Source: JAEEJA01 sp036343175 (GTDB lineage Bacteria; Bacillota; Clostridia; Lachnospirales; Lachnospiraceae). From it: 9,818 nt of DNA. Location of the stretch: contig JAZASR010000053.1 in the NCBI GenBank assembly GCA_036343175.1, forward strand, positions 1 through 9,818, read 5' to 3'. Numbering within the stretch: position 1 is the stretch's first letter; each line of letters begins with the position of its first letter. The notes under the pieces were generated by a model. It saw nothing but the letters and a program-made list of their open reading frames with translations, ran no database searches and had not been told where the DNA came from. This document shows positions 1 to 6,995 of the stretch, in pieces. The position numbers and the translations under genes were made by a program.

Positions 1-161
1 AGATAAGCATAATGGCCCGTACCGCCATGCATATACTGGTCGATGCCATGAAAGAATACAAAGAAAAAGGACCGGATGCCAGCAGAGAACCTGTTCATAA
101 GGTTATCACGCCGGTACTGGTCCGAAGAGATACAGATGTCAGTTATCAAAATTCTTTATGA
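1..161 (+). CDS. LacI-family transcriptional regulator, C-terminal fragment (5' end outside window)
   Basis: An open frame enters at the left edge (first full codon at 3) and ends at TGA 159-161, giving about 52 residues. It reads ISIMARTAMHILVDAMKEYK, followed by a charged turn, then VITPVLVRRDT. This matches the end of the periplasmic-binding-protein-like effector domain of LacI/GalR regulators: the small helix with the 'mG..A...L' pattern, a variable loop, and a final strand ending in 'P.L..R.ST'. The DNA-binding half lies outside the window. It is convergent with the GH13 gene and the two 3' ends overlap by 23 bp (139-161). A LacI regulator beside an alpha-glucan hydrolase suggests a sugar-responsive repressor, but its target and ligand cannot be read here. 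A fragment this short could mislead; the family call rests on pattern only. Confidence 0.72.
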   Translation, partial: ISIMARTAMHILVDAMKEYKEKGPDASREPVHKVITPVLVRRDTDVSYQNSL

Positions 162-2274
162 TTACGCCCGAGTACGGTCTCATATTGATATGGAGGAAGC
201 CCTTGTCGGGATTGTAGATCTTTGTTGCAAGTGAAAAGCCTTCCTGATCGGTAGTCATGAGCACTGCCATAGTTTCAGTGTTGTCGATGCCTATACGCCA
301 TACGGGGATGTCGGACTGGATGTCGTGGTCATTCATATTGATGGCAACTACTATCTTATCCTTCATGTCGAACCTGCCGAATGCGAAGTAGCCGTACTGC
401 TCGTCCAGGAAAAGGACAGAGCCTGTTCTGAATGCCTGGTAATCCTTATGGATACGGATGACCTGCTTGTGGAAATCTATAAGCTCGTGATTCTCGTGAC
501 CCCATGGATATGTACGTCTGTTATCAGGATCAGTCCAGCCGCATACTCCGGCTTCATCACCATAGTAGACTGTAGGCGCTCCCGGCCATGTGAACTGGAA
601 AAGCACTGCGAGCCGCATCACCGGTACGCTTACGCCCTCATTTGCCGCGTCAGGTCCGAGACTCTGGGTCCTGCCGACCTTATGATTGGTCCTTGTAAGG
701 AATCTTGAATGGTCATGGTTGGAAAGCTCATTCATAGCCACCTGCAGGGACTGGGTATTGAATTTGGACATGCCATAGCGCATGGAACCTACGAAGCTTT
801 CCGTATTGCGGTACATATCCGGCCGTTCCTCATCGGAGTGCTTCTCAAGTCCTGTAAAGAACCATGTGACAGGCTCCATGAAGGCATCGTAGTTCATGAC
901 CGTATCCCATTGATCACCATTGAGCCAGCTTGCAGGATCGCCGTAGTGCTCGGCAAGGATGATGGCATTGGGATTGGCTTCCTTTACATTCCTCCTGAAC
1001 TCCTGCCAGAAATAATGGTTGTATTCCGATGACTGGCCGAGGTCCGCTGCAACATCAAGTCTCCATCCATCTACATTATATGGAGGTGATACCCACTTTC
1101 TTGCCACATGCATGATGTAGTCAAACAGTGCGCGTGAATCCTCATAATTGAGCTTTGGAAGGGTATCGTGACCCCACCAGCCGTCATAATAATAGTTATA
1201 TGGCCATTTATCCTCTCTGAACTTGAAGAATGTGTGATATGGGCTGTCCTTCGAGACAAAGGCACCCTTCTCGTATCCTTCCGCATTCTCATAGATCCTT
1301 TCACGGTCCAGCCATTTATTGAATGAACCGCAATGGTTGAATACGCCATCAAGGATGACCTTTATACCCCTCCTGTGGGCCTCTTCAACGACCTTTGCAA
1401 AAAGTTCATTTGAAGCATCGAGGTTGGCCTTATTAGTTACGCGGTCAATATATCTTGTTGCAGTCCTGTTTGGCGCTGACGGATCATCCAGGTGTATGCT
1501 GCCGTCTTCATTCCTCTTTAAGAGCTCTCCCTCATCATGAACTATCTTTCCAAAATGAGGGTCTATGTTGTCGTAGTCCTGTATATCGTACTTGTGATTG
1601 GACGGAGAAACGAAAAGCGGGTTGAAATAGATGACCTCTATACCAAGATCCTGGAGATAGTCCATTTTCTGAAGTACACCCTCCAGATCGCCGCCGTAGA
1701 ATTCACGGACACCCATCTGGGCAGGGTACTTTTCCCAGTCATCTACCTTATCAGTGGAGTCCCCTATATAGTAATACTCGTCTGTGAGAACGTCATTGGA
1801 CCTGTCGCCATTATAGAAGCGGTCAGTATATATCTGATACATGACTGCTCCCTTTGCCCAGTCAGGTGTATGGAAGCCGGGAGTTATAGTGAAGCTGTAG
1901 TTTGTCTCCGGACGCCTGCATAAGCCTACTGTAAAGTAATAGCATACTATGTTTCCGTAATGAAGCTCGAAATAATAATGTATCTGCCGGTCCGTCAGAT
2001 CAAGTGTATATTCGTAATAATCAAAATAGCGGTCATTGAAGAACTTTGTCATAAGGTACTTCTCATCATCCACTACCAGATAGGCCTCATCAAGGTTCTC
2101 TCGGGCACTTCTGAACCTTATGGTAACTGATGAGTAAGCATCAGGTTCAGGCGGATCGCGGAAGAACTTTGTCCCATCAGAAAAAAGTGCCTGTGTATTG
2201 AAAACATTTGCAAGATAATAAATATATGTCTGTACAAGTAATGATTCTGGCATCCTTTCCAGATCTATATTCAT
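139..2274 (-). CDS. GH13 alpha-glucan hydrolase (neopullulanase/cyclomaltodextrinase-like)
   Basis: Retaining alpha-glycosidase of family GH13, expected to cleave alpha-1,4 (perhaps alpha-1,6) bonds in maltodextrins or starch fragments. There is no signal peptide, so it is likely cytoplasmic. I start it at ATG 2272-2274 (711 aa): this ATG has a strong AAGGGGG site 8 bases upstream, whereas an in-frame ATG at 2335-2337 (732 aa) has no visible site and overlaps the -35 element. In 711-aa numbering, residues ~5-130 form a beta-rich N-terminal domain resembling CBM34. The barrel begins near WAKGAVMYQIYTDRF. Region I is DGVFNH (~309-314), region II DGWRLDVA with nucleophile D407, region III LAEHYG with acid/base E442, and region IV ELSNHDHSR with D521. 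A long insertion lies between the first barrel strands and region I (~240-285). A C-terminal beta domain follows. Exact specificity and GH13 subfamily are not decidable by eye. Confidence 0.93.
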   Translation of the reverse strand: MNIDLERMPESLLVQTYIYYLANVFNTQALFSDGTKFFRDPPEPDAYSSVTIRFRSARENLDEAYLVVDDEKYLMTKFFNDRYFDYYEYTLDLTDRQIHYYFELHYGNIVCYYFTVGLCRRPETNYSFTITPGFHTPDWAKGAVMYQIYTDRFYNGDRSNDVLTDEYYYIGDSTDKVDDWEKYPAQMGVREFYGGDLEGVLQKMDYLQDLGIEVIYFNPLFVSPSNHKYDIQDYDNIDPHFGKIVHDEGELLKRNEDGSIHLDDPSAPNRTATRYIDRVTNKANLDASNELFAKVVEEAHRRGIKVILDGVFNHCGSFNKWLDRERIYENAEGYEKGAFVSKDSPYHTFFKFREDKWPYNYYYDGWWGHDTLPKLNYEDSRALFDYIMHVARKWVSPPYNVDGWRLDVAADLGQSSEYNHYFWQEFRRNVKEANPNAIILAEHYGDPASWLNGDQWDTVMNYDAFMEPVTWFFTGLEKHSDEERPDMYRNTESFVGSMRYGMSKFNTQSLQVAMNELSNHDHSRFLTRTNHKVGRTQSLGPDAANEGVSVPVMRLAVLFQFTWPGAPTVYYGDEAGVCGWTDPDNRRTYPWGHENHELIDFHKQVIRIHKDYQAFRTGSVLFLDEQYGYFAFGRFDMKDKIVVAINMNDHDIQSDIPVWRIGIDNTETMAVLMTTDQEGFSLATKIYNPDKGFLHINMRPYSGVIIKNFDN

Positions 2275-2282
2275 GTATTTAT

Positions 2283-2290
2283 CCCCCTTA
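2283..2290 (-). promoter_or_regulatory. Ribosome binding site deciding the GH13 start
   Basis: On the minus strand TAAGGGGG ends 8 bases before ATG 2272-2274. It is the only strong Shine-Dalgarno-like sequence near the 5' end of the gene, and it makes the downstream ATG the preferred start over the one at 2335-2337. Confidence 0.8.
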
Positions 2291-2307
2291 TCACTCCAAG
2301 ATCCGAT

Positions 2308-2337
2308 ATTATAAAAGCTTTCTGCAGAGAAAGTCAT
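2308..2337 (-). promoter_or_regulatory. Candidate sigma-A promoter of the GH13 gene
   Basis: On the minus strand a perfect -10 TATAAT (2308-2313) is preceded after 18 bases by ATGACT (2332-2337), which matches TTGACA at four of six positions. Transcription would start near 2301, giving a leader of about 27 nt with the AAGGGGG site and the ATG at 2274. This placement fits the shorter GH13 start and would make the gene transcriptionally separate from cca, although read-through from cca is also possible because no terminator is visible between them. Confidence 0.6.
2318..2333. promoter_or_regulatory. Inverted repeat in the GH13 promoter spacer, possible operator
   Basis: CTTTCT and AGAAAG form perfect 6-base arms around GCAG, exactly between the -10 and -35 elements. 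An inverted repeat at this place is a typical site for a repressor dimer. The adjacent LacI-family gene is one candidate for binding it, but the sequence is not a recognised LacI/MalR/CcpA operator, and short inverted repeats are common by chance. Confidence 0.3.
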
Positions 2338-2348
2338 ATCATTTTATG

Positions 2349-2448
2349 TTATTTCACAAGCTTATATTCGCATTTTTTTCACAGCTTTGTATTCGCAGTT
2401 TATTTCACAGCTTTATATTCGCATTTTTTTCACAGCTTTGTATTCACA
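2349..2448. repeat. 51-bp tandem repeat (two copies) made of 25/26-bp half units
   Basis: The stretch 2349-2399 is repeated at 2400-2450 with only a few differences. Each 51-bp unit contains two related halves, so a core TTCACAGCTTT(A/G)TATTCGCA occurs four times; the CACA of each copy begins at 2355, 2380, 2406 and 2431 (spacing 25, 26, 25). A further partial TTCACAGCTT starts at 2443 and contains the cca stop codon. T7 tracts at 2373-2379 and 2424-2430 are 51 bp apart. The array fills nearly the whole spacer between cca and the GH13 promoter and forms no clear hairpin, so it does not look like an intrinsic terminator. Confidence 0.9.
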
Positions 2449-4057
2449 GCTTCTTATCATTTATGTCAGATGCTTTTCTAAGCAATATTTCCTTACGGTT
2501 ATTTTCAGGATCATCCAGCACGAGCTCCAGGAGCTTATTCAGGATGTTCCCTATCTCCGGCCCCTTAAGCCCCAATTCATCCATAAGGATGCGGCCATCT
2601 ATATCCAGGTCCTTTATGGTAAATGGGCAGTCAAGCGCTATACACTCCTCTGCCATCTCATATTCTTCAAGAGTATATGTGAACTTGTCATCGAAAAGCT
2701 CAGGCGCCTGAGCAAGTATATCTGAAAGCTGTACCAGGAATACCTGTCTTATATACTCTGCCCCGATCTTTGCTATCATCTTGCGGACGTTTTTCTTCCT
2801 GGGATATGTCCTGTAATCATGATACTCGACCATGTGGGTAACGTCTTTTACAGCTGCATTGTCGAATTTGAGCCTTTTCATGATCTTTTCAGCCATATCT
2901 TTGCCGACGGCGGCATGGCCGATGAAATGGGCATGTCCTTCCTCATCATATGTCTTTACGACAGGCTTTGCTATATCATGCAGGAGCATGGTCATGCATA
3001 GGTTCTCCCGTCCCTTTTCACTGATGGCATGCGCTTCTTCAGTCTTATCTGCCCCACTGCCATTAAGATCGTCATCATGGATCTTTTCATTGTAAGATAT
3101 ACTGCGTCTGTCTTTGACTGCATGCTGAGCAGCATTACATATATTCTCAAGCACTCTTCCAAAAAGCACGCGGGCCTTTTCATAGGCCTTCAGATACCCC
3201 TCCAGATGCTCTTTCGGATAAAAGTCCTTTACAAGCTCTCTGACTTCCTGAGGTTCTCTTTCGTCCAGCAGGAAGTCCATATTGATGACGGACATGATCA
3301 TGTGTGTGCCGGCGTCAAAAATATGATGTTCAGTCTCCTGCGGACACTCGAAAGCCCTGGAAAGCTCCGGCAGTACTATCTTAAAGATGCCTGCCTGCTC
3401 GTAACCAAATAGCTTCTCCGGATGATGTGCTGTCACAGACTTAAGCAGCTCGGTCCTTATGCGCTCAGCGCTTATATGAGTAAGTTCAGAAGCTTTTTCC
3501 TTTGCGGCATCCATCGTAGCAGGCTCTATGTCGAATCCAAGCTGACAGGAGAACCTCACTGCCCTCATGATCCTCAGGGCATCCTCCGTGAACCTTTCTA
3601 CAGGGTCTCCCACGCATCTTATAATGTGGTCATCCAGATCTTTAAGTCCATTAAAATGGTCGACCACCCCGCTGTCATCATTGAAGGCCATGGCGTTGAT
3701 GGTAAAATCACGTCTTTTAAGGTCCTCGCTTAAGTCACGCGTAAATTCCACGTTTTCGGGATGCCGGCTGTCAGTATAATCACCGTCGATCCTGTATGTA
3801 GTTACCTCATACCCGGTTCCATGGATCATGACTGTTACGGTACCATGTTTAAGGCCTGTATCTATAGTCCTGTGAAAGATATCCTTGACAACGTAAGGAT
3901 CAGCATCTGTAGTGAGGTCCCAGTCAGCCGGGTCCTTACCGAGAAAGACATCACGGACGCAGCCGCCTACAGCATAAGCCTCGTGCCCATTGTCCTTCAA
4001 GCGCCTGATGATAAACTTTACGTCATCGGGTATATTAATCCTTACTTTTTTGTCCAT
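2444..4057 (-). CDS. cca: CCA-adding tRNA nucleotidyltransferase with HD domain
   Basis: Builds or repairs the 3'-CCA end of tRNAs from CTP and ATP (class II nucleotidyltransferase/poly(A) polymerase fold). The head domain shows AVGGCVRD (residues 29-36), metal-binding D45 and D47 in DWDLT, the RRDFTINAMA motif at 115-124, and the RxxRAxRF-like segment at 162-169. The nucleotide-selection segment with SAERIRTEL lies near 196-204. A metal-dependent HD phosphohydrolase domain follows, with histidines near 244-252, LLHDIAKP (H360, D361), a GHAAVG segment at 380-385 and EYHDYR at 411-416. At 537 aa it is clearly longer than the ~450 aa usual for HD-containing homologues; the excess lies between residues ~265 and 350, inside the HD domain. 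The ATG at 4055-4057 follows AAAAGGAT with a rather long gap of about 12 bases. It has its own strong promoter. TGA stop at 2444-2446 falls in a repeat. Confidence 0.95.
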   Translation of the reverse strand: MDKKVRINIPDDVKFIIRRLKDNGHEAYAVGGCVRDVFLGKDPADWDLTTDADPYVVKDIFHRTIDTGLKHGTVTVMIHGTGYEVTTYRIDGDYTDSRHPENVEFTRDLSEDLKRRDFTINAMAFNDDSGVVDHFNGLKDLDDHIIRCVGDPVERFTEDALRIMRAVRFSCQLGFDIEPATMDAAKEKASELTHISAERIRTELLKSVTAHHPEKLFGYEQAGIFKIVLPELSRAFECPQETEHHIFDAGTHMIMSVINMDFLLDEREPQEVRELVKDFYPKEHLEGYLKAYEKARVLFGRVLENICNAAQHAVKDRRSISYNEKIHDDDLNGSGADKTEEAHAISEKGRENLCMTMLLHDIAKPVVKTYDEEGHAHFIGHAAVGKDMAEKIMKRLKFDNAAVKDVTHMVEYHDYRTYPRKKNVRKMIAKIGAEYIRQVFLVQLSDILAQAPELFDDKFTYTLEEYEMAEECIALDCPFTIKDLDIDGRILMDELGLKGPEIGNILNKLLELVLDDPENNRKEILLRKASDINDKKL

Positions 4058-4069
4058 CGCTAAATTCTA

Positions 4070-4102
4070 TCCTTTTTAAGCAGCAGAACTGCCCGGCTTA
4101 AA
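4070..4102 (-). promoter_or_regulatory. cca leader: ribosome binding site abutting a hairpin
   Basis: On the minus strand TTTAAGC (4096-4102) pairs perfectly with GCTTAAA (4075-4081), with a possible inner GCAG/CTGC pairing in the loop. The AAAAGGA site (4070-4076) begins inside the last two bases of the stem. This could modulate ribosome access. There is no U run on either strand, so it is not a terminator. Confidence 0.4.
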
Positions 4103-4139
4103 TGATTAAGATTGCCGATTTCAGACCATCTGACACTTT

Positions 4140-4168
4140 ATTCTATACTAACTCAAATTCTATGTCAA
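4140..4168 (-). promoter_or_regulatory. Strong sigma-A promoter of cca
   Basis: On the minus strand a perfect -35 TTGACA (4163-4168) is separated by exactly 17 bases from TAGAAT (4140-4145), which matches TATAAT at five of six positions. Transcription would begin near 4133, leaving a leader of about 75 nt before the cca ATG. This is the best promoter match in the window and marks cca as the start of a transcription unit separate from the transglutaminase block. Confidence 0.8.
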
Positions 4169-4216
4169 TTGATATGAAAAATATACGAAAAACATATAAA
4201 TATTTTGAGAAAATAG
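4169..4216 (-). promoter_or_regulatory. A/T-rich UP-element-like region upstream of the cca promoter
   Basis: Directly upstream of the -35 box, 40 of 48 bases are A or T, with several short A and T runs. This composition and position fit an UP element contacted by the RNA polymerase alpha subunit. It could also simply be A/T-rich intergenic DNA. The rest of the intergenic stretch, 4217-4328, holds a weak 5-bp inverted repeat at 4246-4260 and nothing else I can interpret; no convincing terminator for the upstream gene is visible. Confidence 0.4.
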
Positions 4217-4328
4217 GTCAGATCTCAGATTTGTGCCATTATTGTCATGAAGATGTCATGCACAGCCCGTAAATTCCAGTAATTGAGCTAAATTTAAAGC
4301 CTCCTGACCAACCTTACTGCCCACTTAT

Positions 4329-6995
4329 CTAAAGCTTCCTGATCATCCTCAGAGCCCACCTGTACTCTTCATCGCTTATTTCATAAGGGGCAAAGCCTGC
4401 TTTATTGAGTATGTCAACAAGTTTCCCAATGTCTGCGTCAGCCAGATCATCGTATTTTCCGGTATCTTTAAGATACTTAAGCTGGTCTTCATAGTTTTTG
4501 ACCCTGGAAAGCTTAATATTATCTGTATACTGCTGACCTGCCTTCTTCATGCTGTTAAGGCTCACGGCATCTGCGCCGGTGTCGGTGTCCCCGGTCTTCA
4601 CTGCTGCCTTTTTGCCGCGCTTTCCGCAGAAAATATTCTTAAACAGTCTTACAGCTCCTTCTTTCCTGTCATATCGCCTTACAAAGCGTGAATATATTAT
4701 GATGAGCCTGTCATTATGACCGGACCTTATAAATAACCCCTCTTCCTTAAAAAGCGGCATTAAAAGCACAAGCAGGAATATAAGGGCCGCTGCCATTATT
4801 ATATAAATCATATATGAAGCTGCACTCTTCAGAGTCTCATCATTAAATACAGTTGGAGCGGTATTTCTGGCCGTTCTCTTTCCCTTTGACCTGCTTACTC
4901 CGCCGGAGTCCATAAACTGTCTGATATTCTCCCATATATCGGAAACGCCATCGCTTAAGTCATCCCCGCTCGCAGGCGTCACTTCGCACACCCTGAAGCC
5001 ATAGTCTTTATCATAATACTCTACCCAGGCGTGAGCTTCTGCATCTGTCGCGCTTACCTTTACGACCCTGGTCTTCCCGAATTTATTGTACCCCTGATAA
5101 TAATCTTCATACTTAAGACCCTTTTCGATCTCTCCCTGCAGACCCAATGTCTCCGGATCTATCGCATATCCTTCGCAATATCTGGCAGGGATGCCCTTAT
5201 ACCTTAAGAGCAGAACCGCTGTGCTTGCAAAGTGGGCACAATAGCCTTTTTTGGCTTTATCTATGAAATAATTAATAAAATCCGCCTTTCTCGGCGTAGC
5301 GCCCGGATTCAGAGTATAAGGCATATTTTTCTGATAATAATCACTGATCTTATCGATAATAACTGCAGCGGAATCATCATTATTAAGTCCCATAAGACCT
5401 GCCAGCCGGCTTATGGACTCCATATTCTCGTGCGGCACATTTAAGTATGGCTTAAGCGCGCCTGCAGTTGCGGTCGTCCCGAGTTTCCTGTCACCGAGGT
5501 CAGGGAAAAAATCCAGGCTTTCTTTCTGTCCGTATGTAAGCACTGTGTTTCCCGCATCAGAATAGTAAGGTATATACGGCCTCAGATCCGCTTCAACATT
5601 TTCTATATCCATACGACCGTGAGCCAGGTGATCAGCATCAGGGTTTTTACTTTTGTCAAATGATCTCTTTAACTCTTTCGCAACTGATGCTGTGGAGTTT
5701 TCCGGAATATCTCCTTCACCGGACTTCTTATTGGCGGCATCGCCGCTGCCTTCACCGGACTTCTTAATAGCAGCATCTCCAGTGCCTTCATCAGACTTAT
5801 TCAGAGAAGTGTCATCTCTGCTCTCAGCTTTTTTAATGAGGACAGCATTATCTGCAGGATCTCTTACCCACATATTTTTATAGGGCAGATATTCCGAACC
5901 GGCGAAGTTTCTGATATATACACGTTCATCAGTATAAGGGGCGAATGTCACATTAAGGTCTGTCTGCATATCGAACCTTATGGCAGATATACCTCCGAGA
6001 CGTCCGGAATCGAGTCCCCCTGTCGAATCATAGAAATTAAAAAGACCGGCAAAGCCCAGGGTAAGGAAATTGCCTACATATGAAAGAACATTTTCACGTG
6101 TCTTATTTGTCTTTCCATTGAGTCCCACACTTGACTCAGGTATAAGGGCGACCGTCGCAAGAAGGACGCCCAAAGCGATCAGAGAACCTGTCAGGAGATT
6201 AGTGAACATGCTCCGGGCATCTACTACGTAGCGTATGGTCTTTGTGCCGGTGCACTTCTGTTTCTTAGGCCTTCCGAACCTGCGGGTCTTTACAGCGCTG
6301 TCACGATATTCGTAAACGCGCTCGCTCCTGTGAAGGAGGAAATGCTGACTGGACTTCATAATGTACGAAAGTATTATGCCAAGTATCAGCATGAATGAAT
6401 AAAATATATCAGGCTGTGCCTCGAAGTACATAGGTATCAGATTCAGCGGAACTACCAGGAAAATGGCTACTATGTAGCGCACGCGCCTTGAGATAAAGTT
6501 GTTGAGAAGAATATTTAAGAAGACTCCAAATACGCCCGCTGCTATAGTTACGGCGAGCTCTGTATTTTTTATCTTTTCATTGTAGAGAGTAACACCGTCA
6601 AGATCCAGGTACTCTGAAATGGTCTCGATCGTATCATTTATGACCGAATAGAAACCGGAGTTGATATAATCCCTAAAATAATAGATCAGAAATACATATA
6701 TTCCGAAGAAAAAGAGATAGCCGATATTTTCTGTCAGATAGCTGTAATAAAGGATAGAACAGATAACAGCTGTAATAAATACTGTAAAGTTCAGAGTAAA
6801 GCCATTATACGGGGTATCGATGGCAGTAAGGTATGAGCCTATGCCTCCCATGGTAAGGAGATAGATGACAAGACCTTTTATGAGCATGGAAAATACCCTG
6901 TTCTCACCGATATTGAAGACGGACTTATCGATGGAAAGACCATAGTTGATATTCATATCCGGGTCAGTTTTTTTATACTTCTGCCACCAGCGCAT
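4329..6995 (-). CDS. Polytopic membrane protein with extracytoplasmic transglutaminase-like domain (TgpA type)
   Basis: 888 aa. Hydrophobic segments near residues 36-57, 67-87, 91-108, 146-165, 173-190, 198-214 and 265-286 form an N-terminal membrane bundle. A large extracytoplasmic part (~287-724) follows, then a last membrane segment (~726-748) and a charged cytoplasmic tail to 888. The transglutaminase-like core shows the catalytic Cys region KKGYCAHFASTAVLLLRYKG (C586), RYCEGYAID after it, and the His motif EAHAWVEYY (H655). The third residue, usually Asp in 'DPT', is Glu (E671 in CEVTP). A low-complexity linker with 12-residue repeats lies at ~393-429. The tail ends in a segment resembling the C-terminal domain (DUF4129-like) of such proteins. 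The start ATG overlaps the end of the DUF58 gene by 23 bp and has only a weak ribosome site, suggesting translational coupling. Family members are linked to MoxR and DUF58 genes; the substrate is unknown, and protease or amidase activity is possible. Confidence 0.88.
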   Translation of the reverse strand: MRWWQKYKKTDPDMNINYGLSIDKSVFNIGENRVFSMLIKGLVIYLLTMGGIGSYLTAIDTPYNGFTLNFTVFITAVICSILYYSYLTENIGYLFFFGIYVFLIYYFRDYINSGFYSVINDTIETISEYLDLDGVTLYNEKIKNTELAVTIAAGVFGVFLNILLNNFISRRVRYIVAIFLVVPLNLIPMYFEAQPDIFYSFMLILGIILSYIMKSSQHFLLHRSERVYEYRDSAVKTRRFGRPKKQKCTGTKTIRYVVDARSMFTNLLTGSLIALGVLLATVALIPESSVGLNGKTNKTRENVLSYVGNFLTLGFAGLFNFYDSTGGLDSGRLGGISAIRFDMQTDLNVTFAPYTDERVYIRNFAGSEYLPYKNMWVRDPADNAVLIKKAESRDDTSLNKSDEGTGDAAIKKSGEGSGDAANKKSGEGDIPENSTASVAKELKRSFDKSKNPDADHLAHGRMDIENVEADLRPYIPYYSDAGNTVLTYGQKESLDFFPDLGDRKLGTTATAGALKPYLNVPHENMESISRLAGLMGLNNDDSAAVIIDKISDYYQKNMPYTLNPGATPRKADFINYFIDKAKKGYCAHFASTAVLLLRYKGIPARYCEGYAIDPETLGLQGEIEKGLKYEDYYQGYNKFGKTRVVKVSATDAEAHAWVEYYDKDYGFRVCEVTPASGDDLSDGVSDIWENIRQFMDSGGVSRSKGKRTARNTAPTVFNDETLKSAASYMIYIIMAAALIFLLVLLMPLFKEEGLFIRSGHNDRLIIIYSRFVRRYDRKEGAVRLFKNIFCGKRGKKAAVKTGDTDTGADAVSLNSMKKAGQQYTDNIKLSRVKNYEDQLKYLKDTGKYDDLADADIGKLVDILNKAGFAPYEISDEEYRWALRMIRKL
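5713..5820 (-). repeat. 36-bp in-frame tandem repeat in the transglutaminase gene
   Basis: The minus-strand frame encodes SDEGTGDAAIKK, SGEGSGDAANKK and then SGEG, preceded by a more diverged unit (DDTSLNK). CCTTCA-type unit starts on the plus strand are at 5713, 5749 and 5785, so the period is 36 bp (12 residues). The units are hydrophilic, with Gly, Ser, Glu, Asp and Lys. They lie between an all-beta-looking region and the catalytic core, so they most likely form a flexible linker outside the membrane. Confidence 0.85.

Noticed and set aside
325..1923. Several plus-strand open frames of 70-130 codons opposite the GH13 gene.
   Set aside because: They are antisense readings of a gene with clear catalytic motifs and show no domain or ribosome site.
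2349..2448. CRISPR array or intrinsic terminator in the cca/GH13 spacer.
   Set aside because: Half units are contiguous without spacers, and no GC-rich hairpin followed by a U run is present on either strand.
2208..2725. Plus-strand open frames with repeated FFSQL/FISQL-like peptides over the cca/GH13 spacer.
   Set aside because: They are produced by the 51-bp DNA repeat and the antisense of cca; no ribosome site or known domain supports them.
4075..4102. Hairpin upstream of cca considered as a terminator.
   Set aside because: It lies downstream of the cca promoter, next to the ribosome site, and lacks a T run.
4246..4260. Inverted repeat CATGA-AGATG-TCATG considered as a terminator for the transglutaminase block.
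   Set aside because: The stem has only five base pairs and no T run follows it in either direction.
4058..4328. A possible small gene in the intergenic region upstream of cca.
   Set aside because: No frame of useful length with a ribosome site was found on either strand; the stretch is explained by the promoter and leader of cca.
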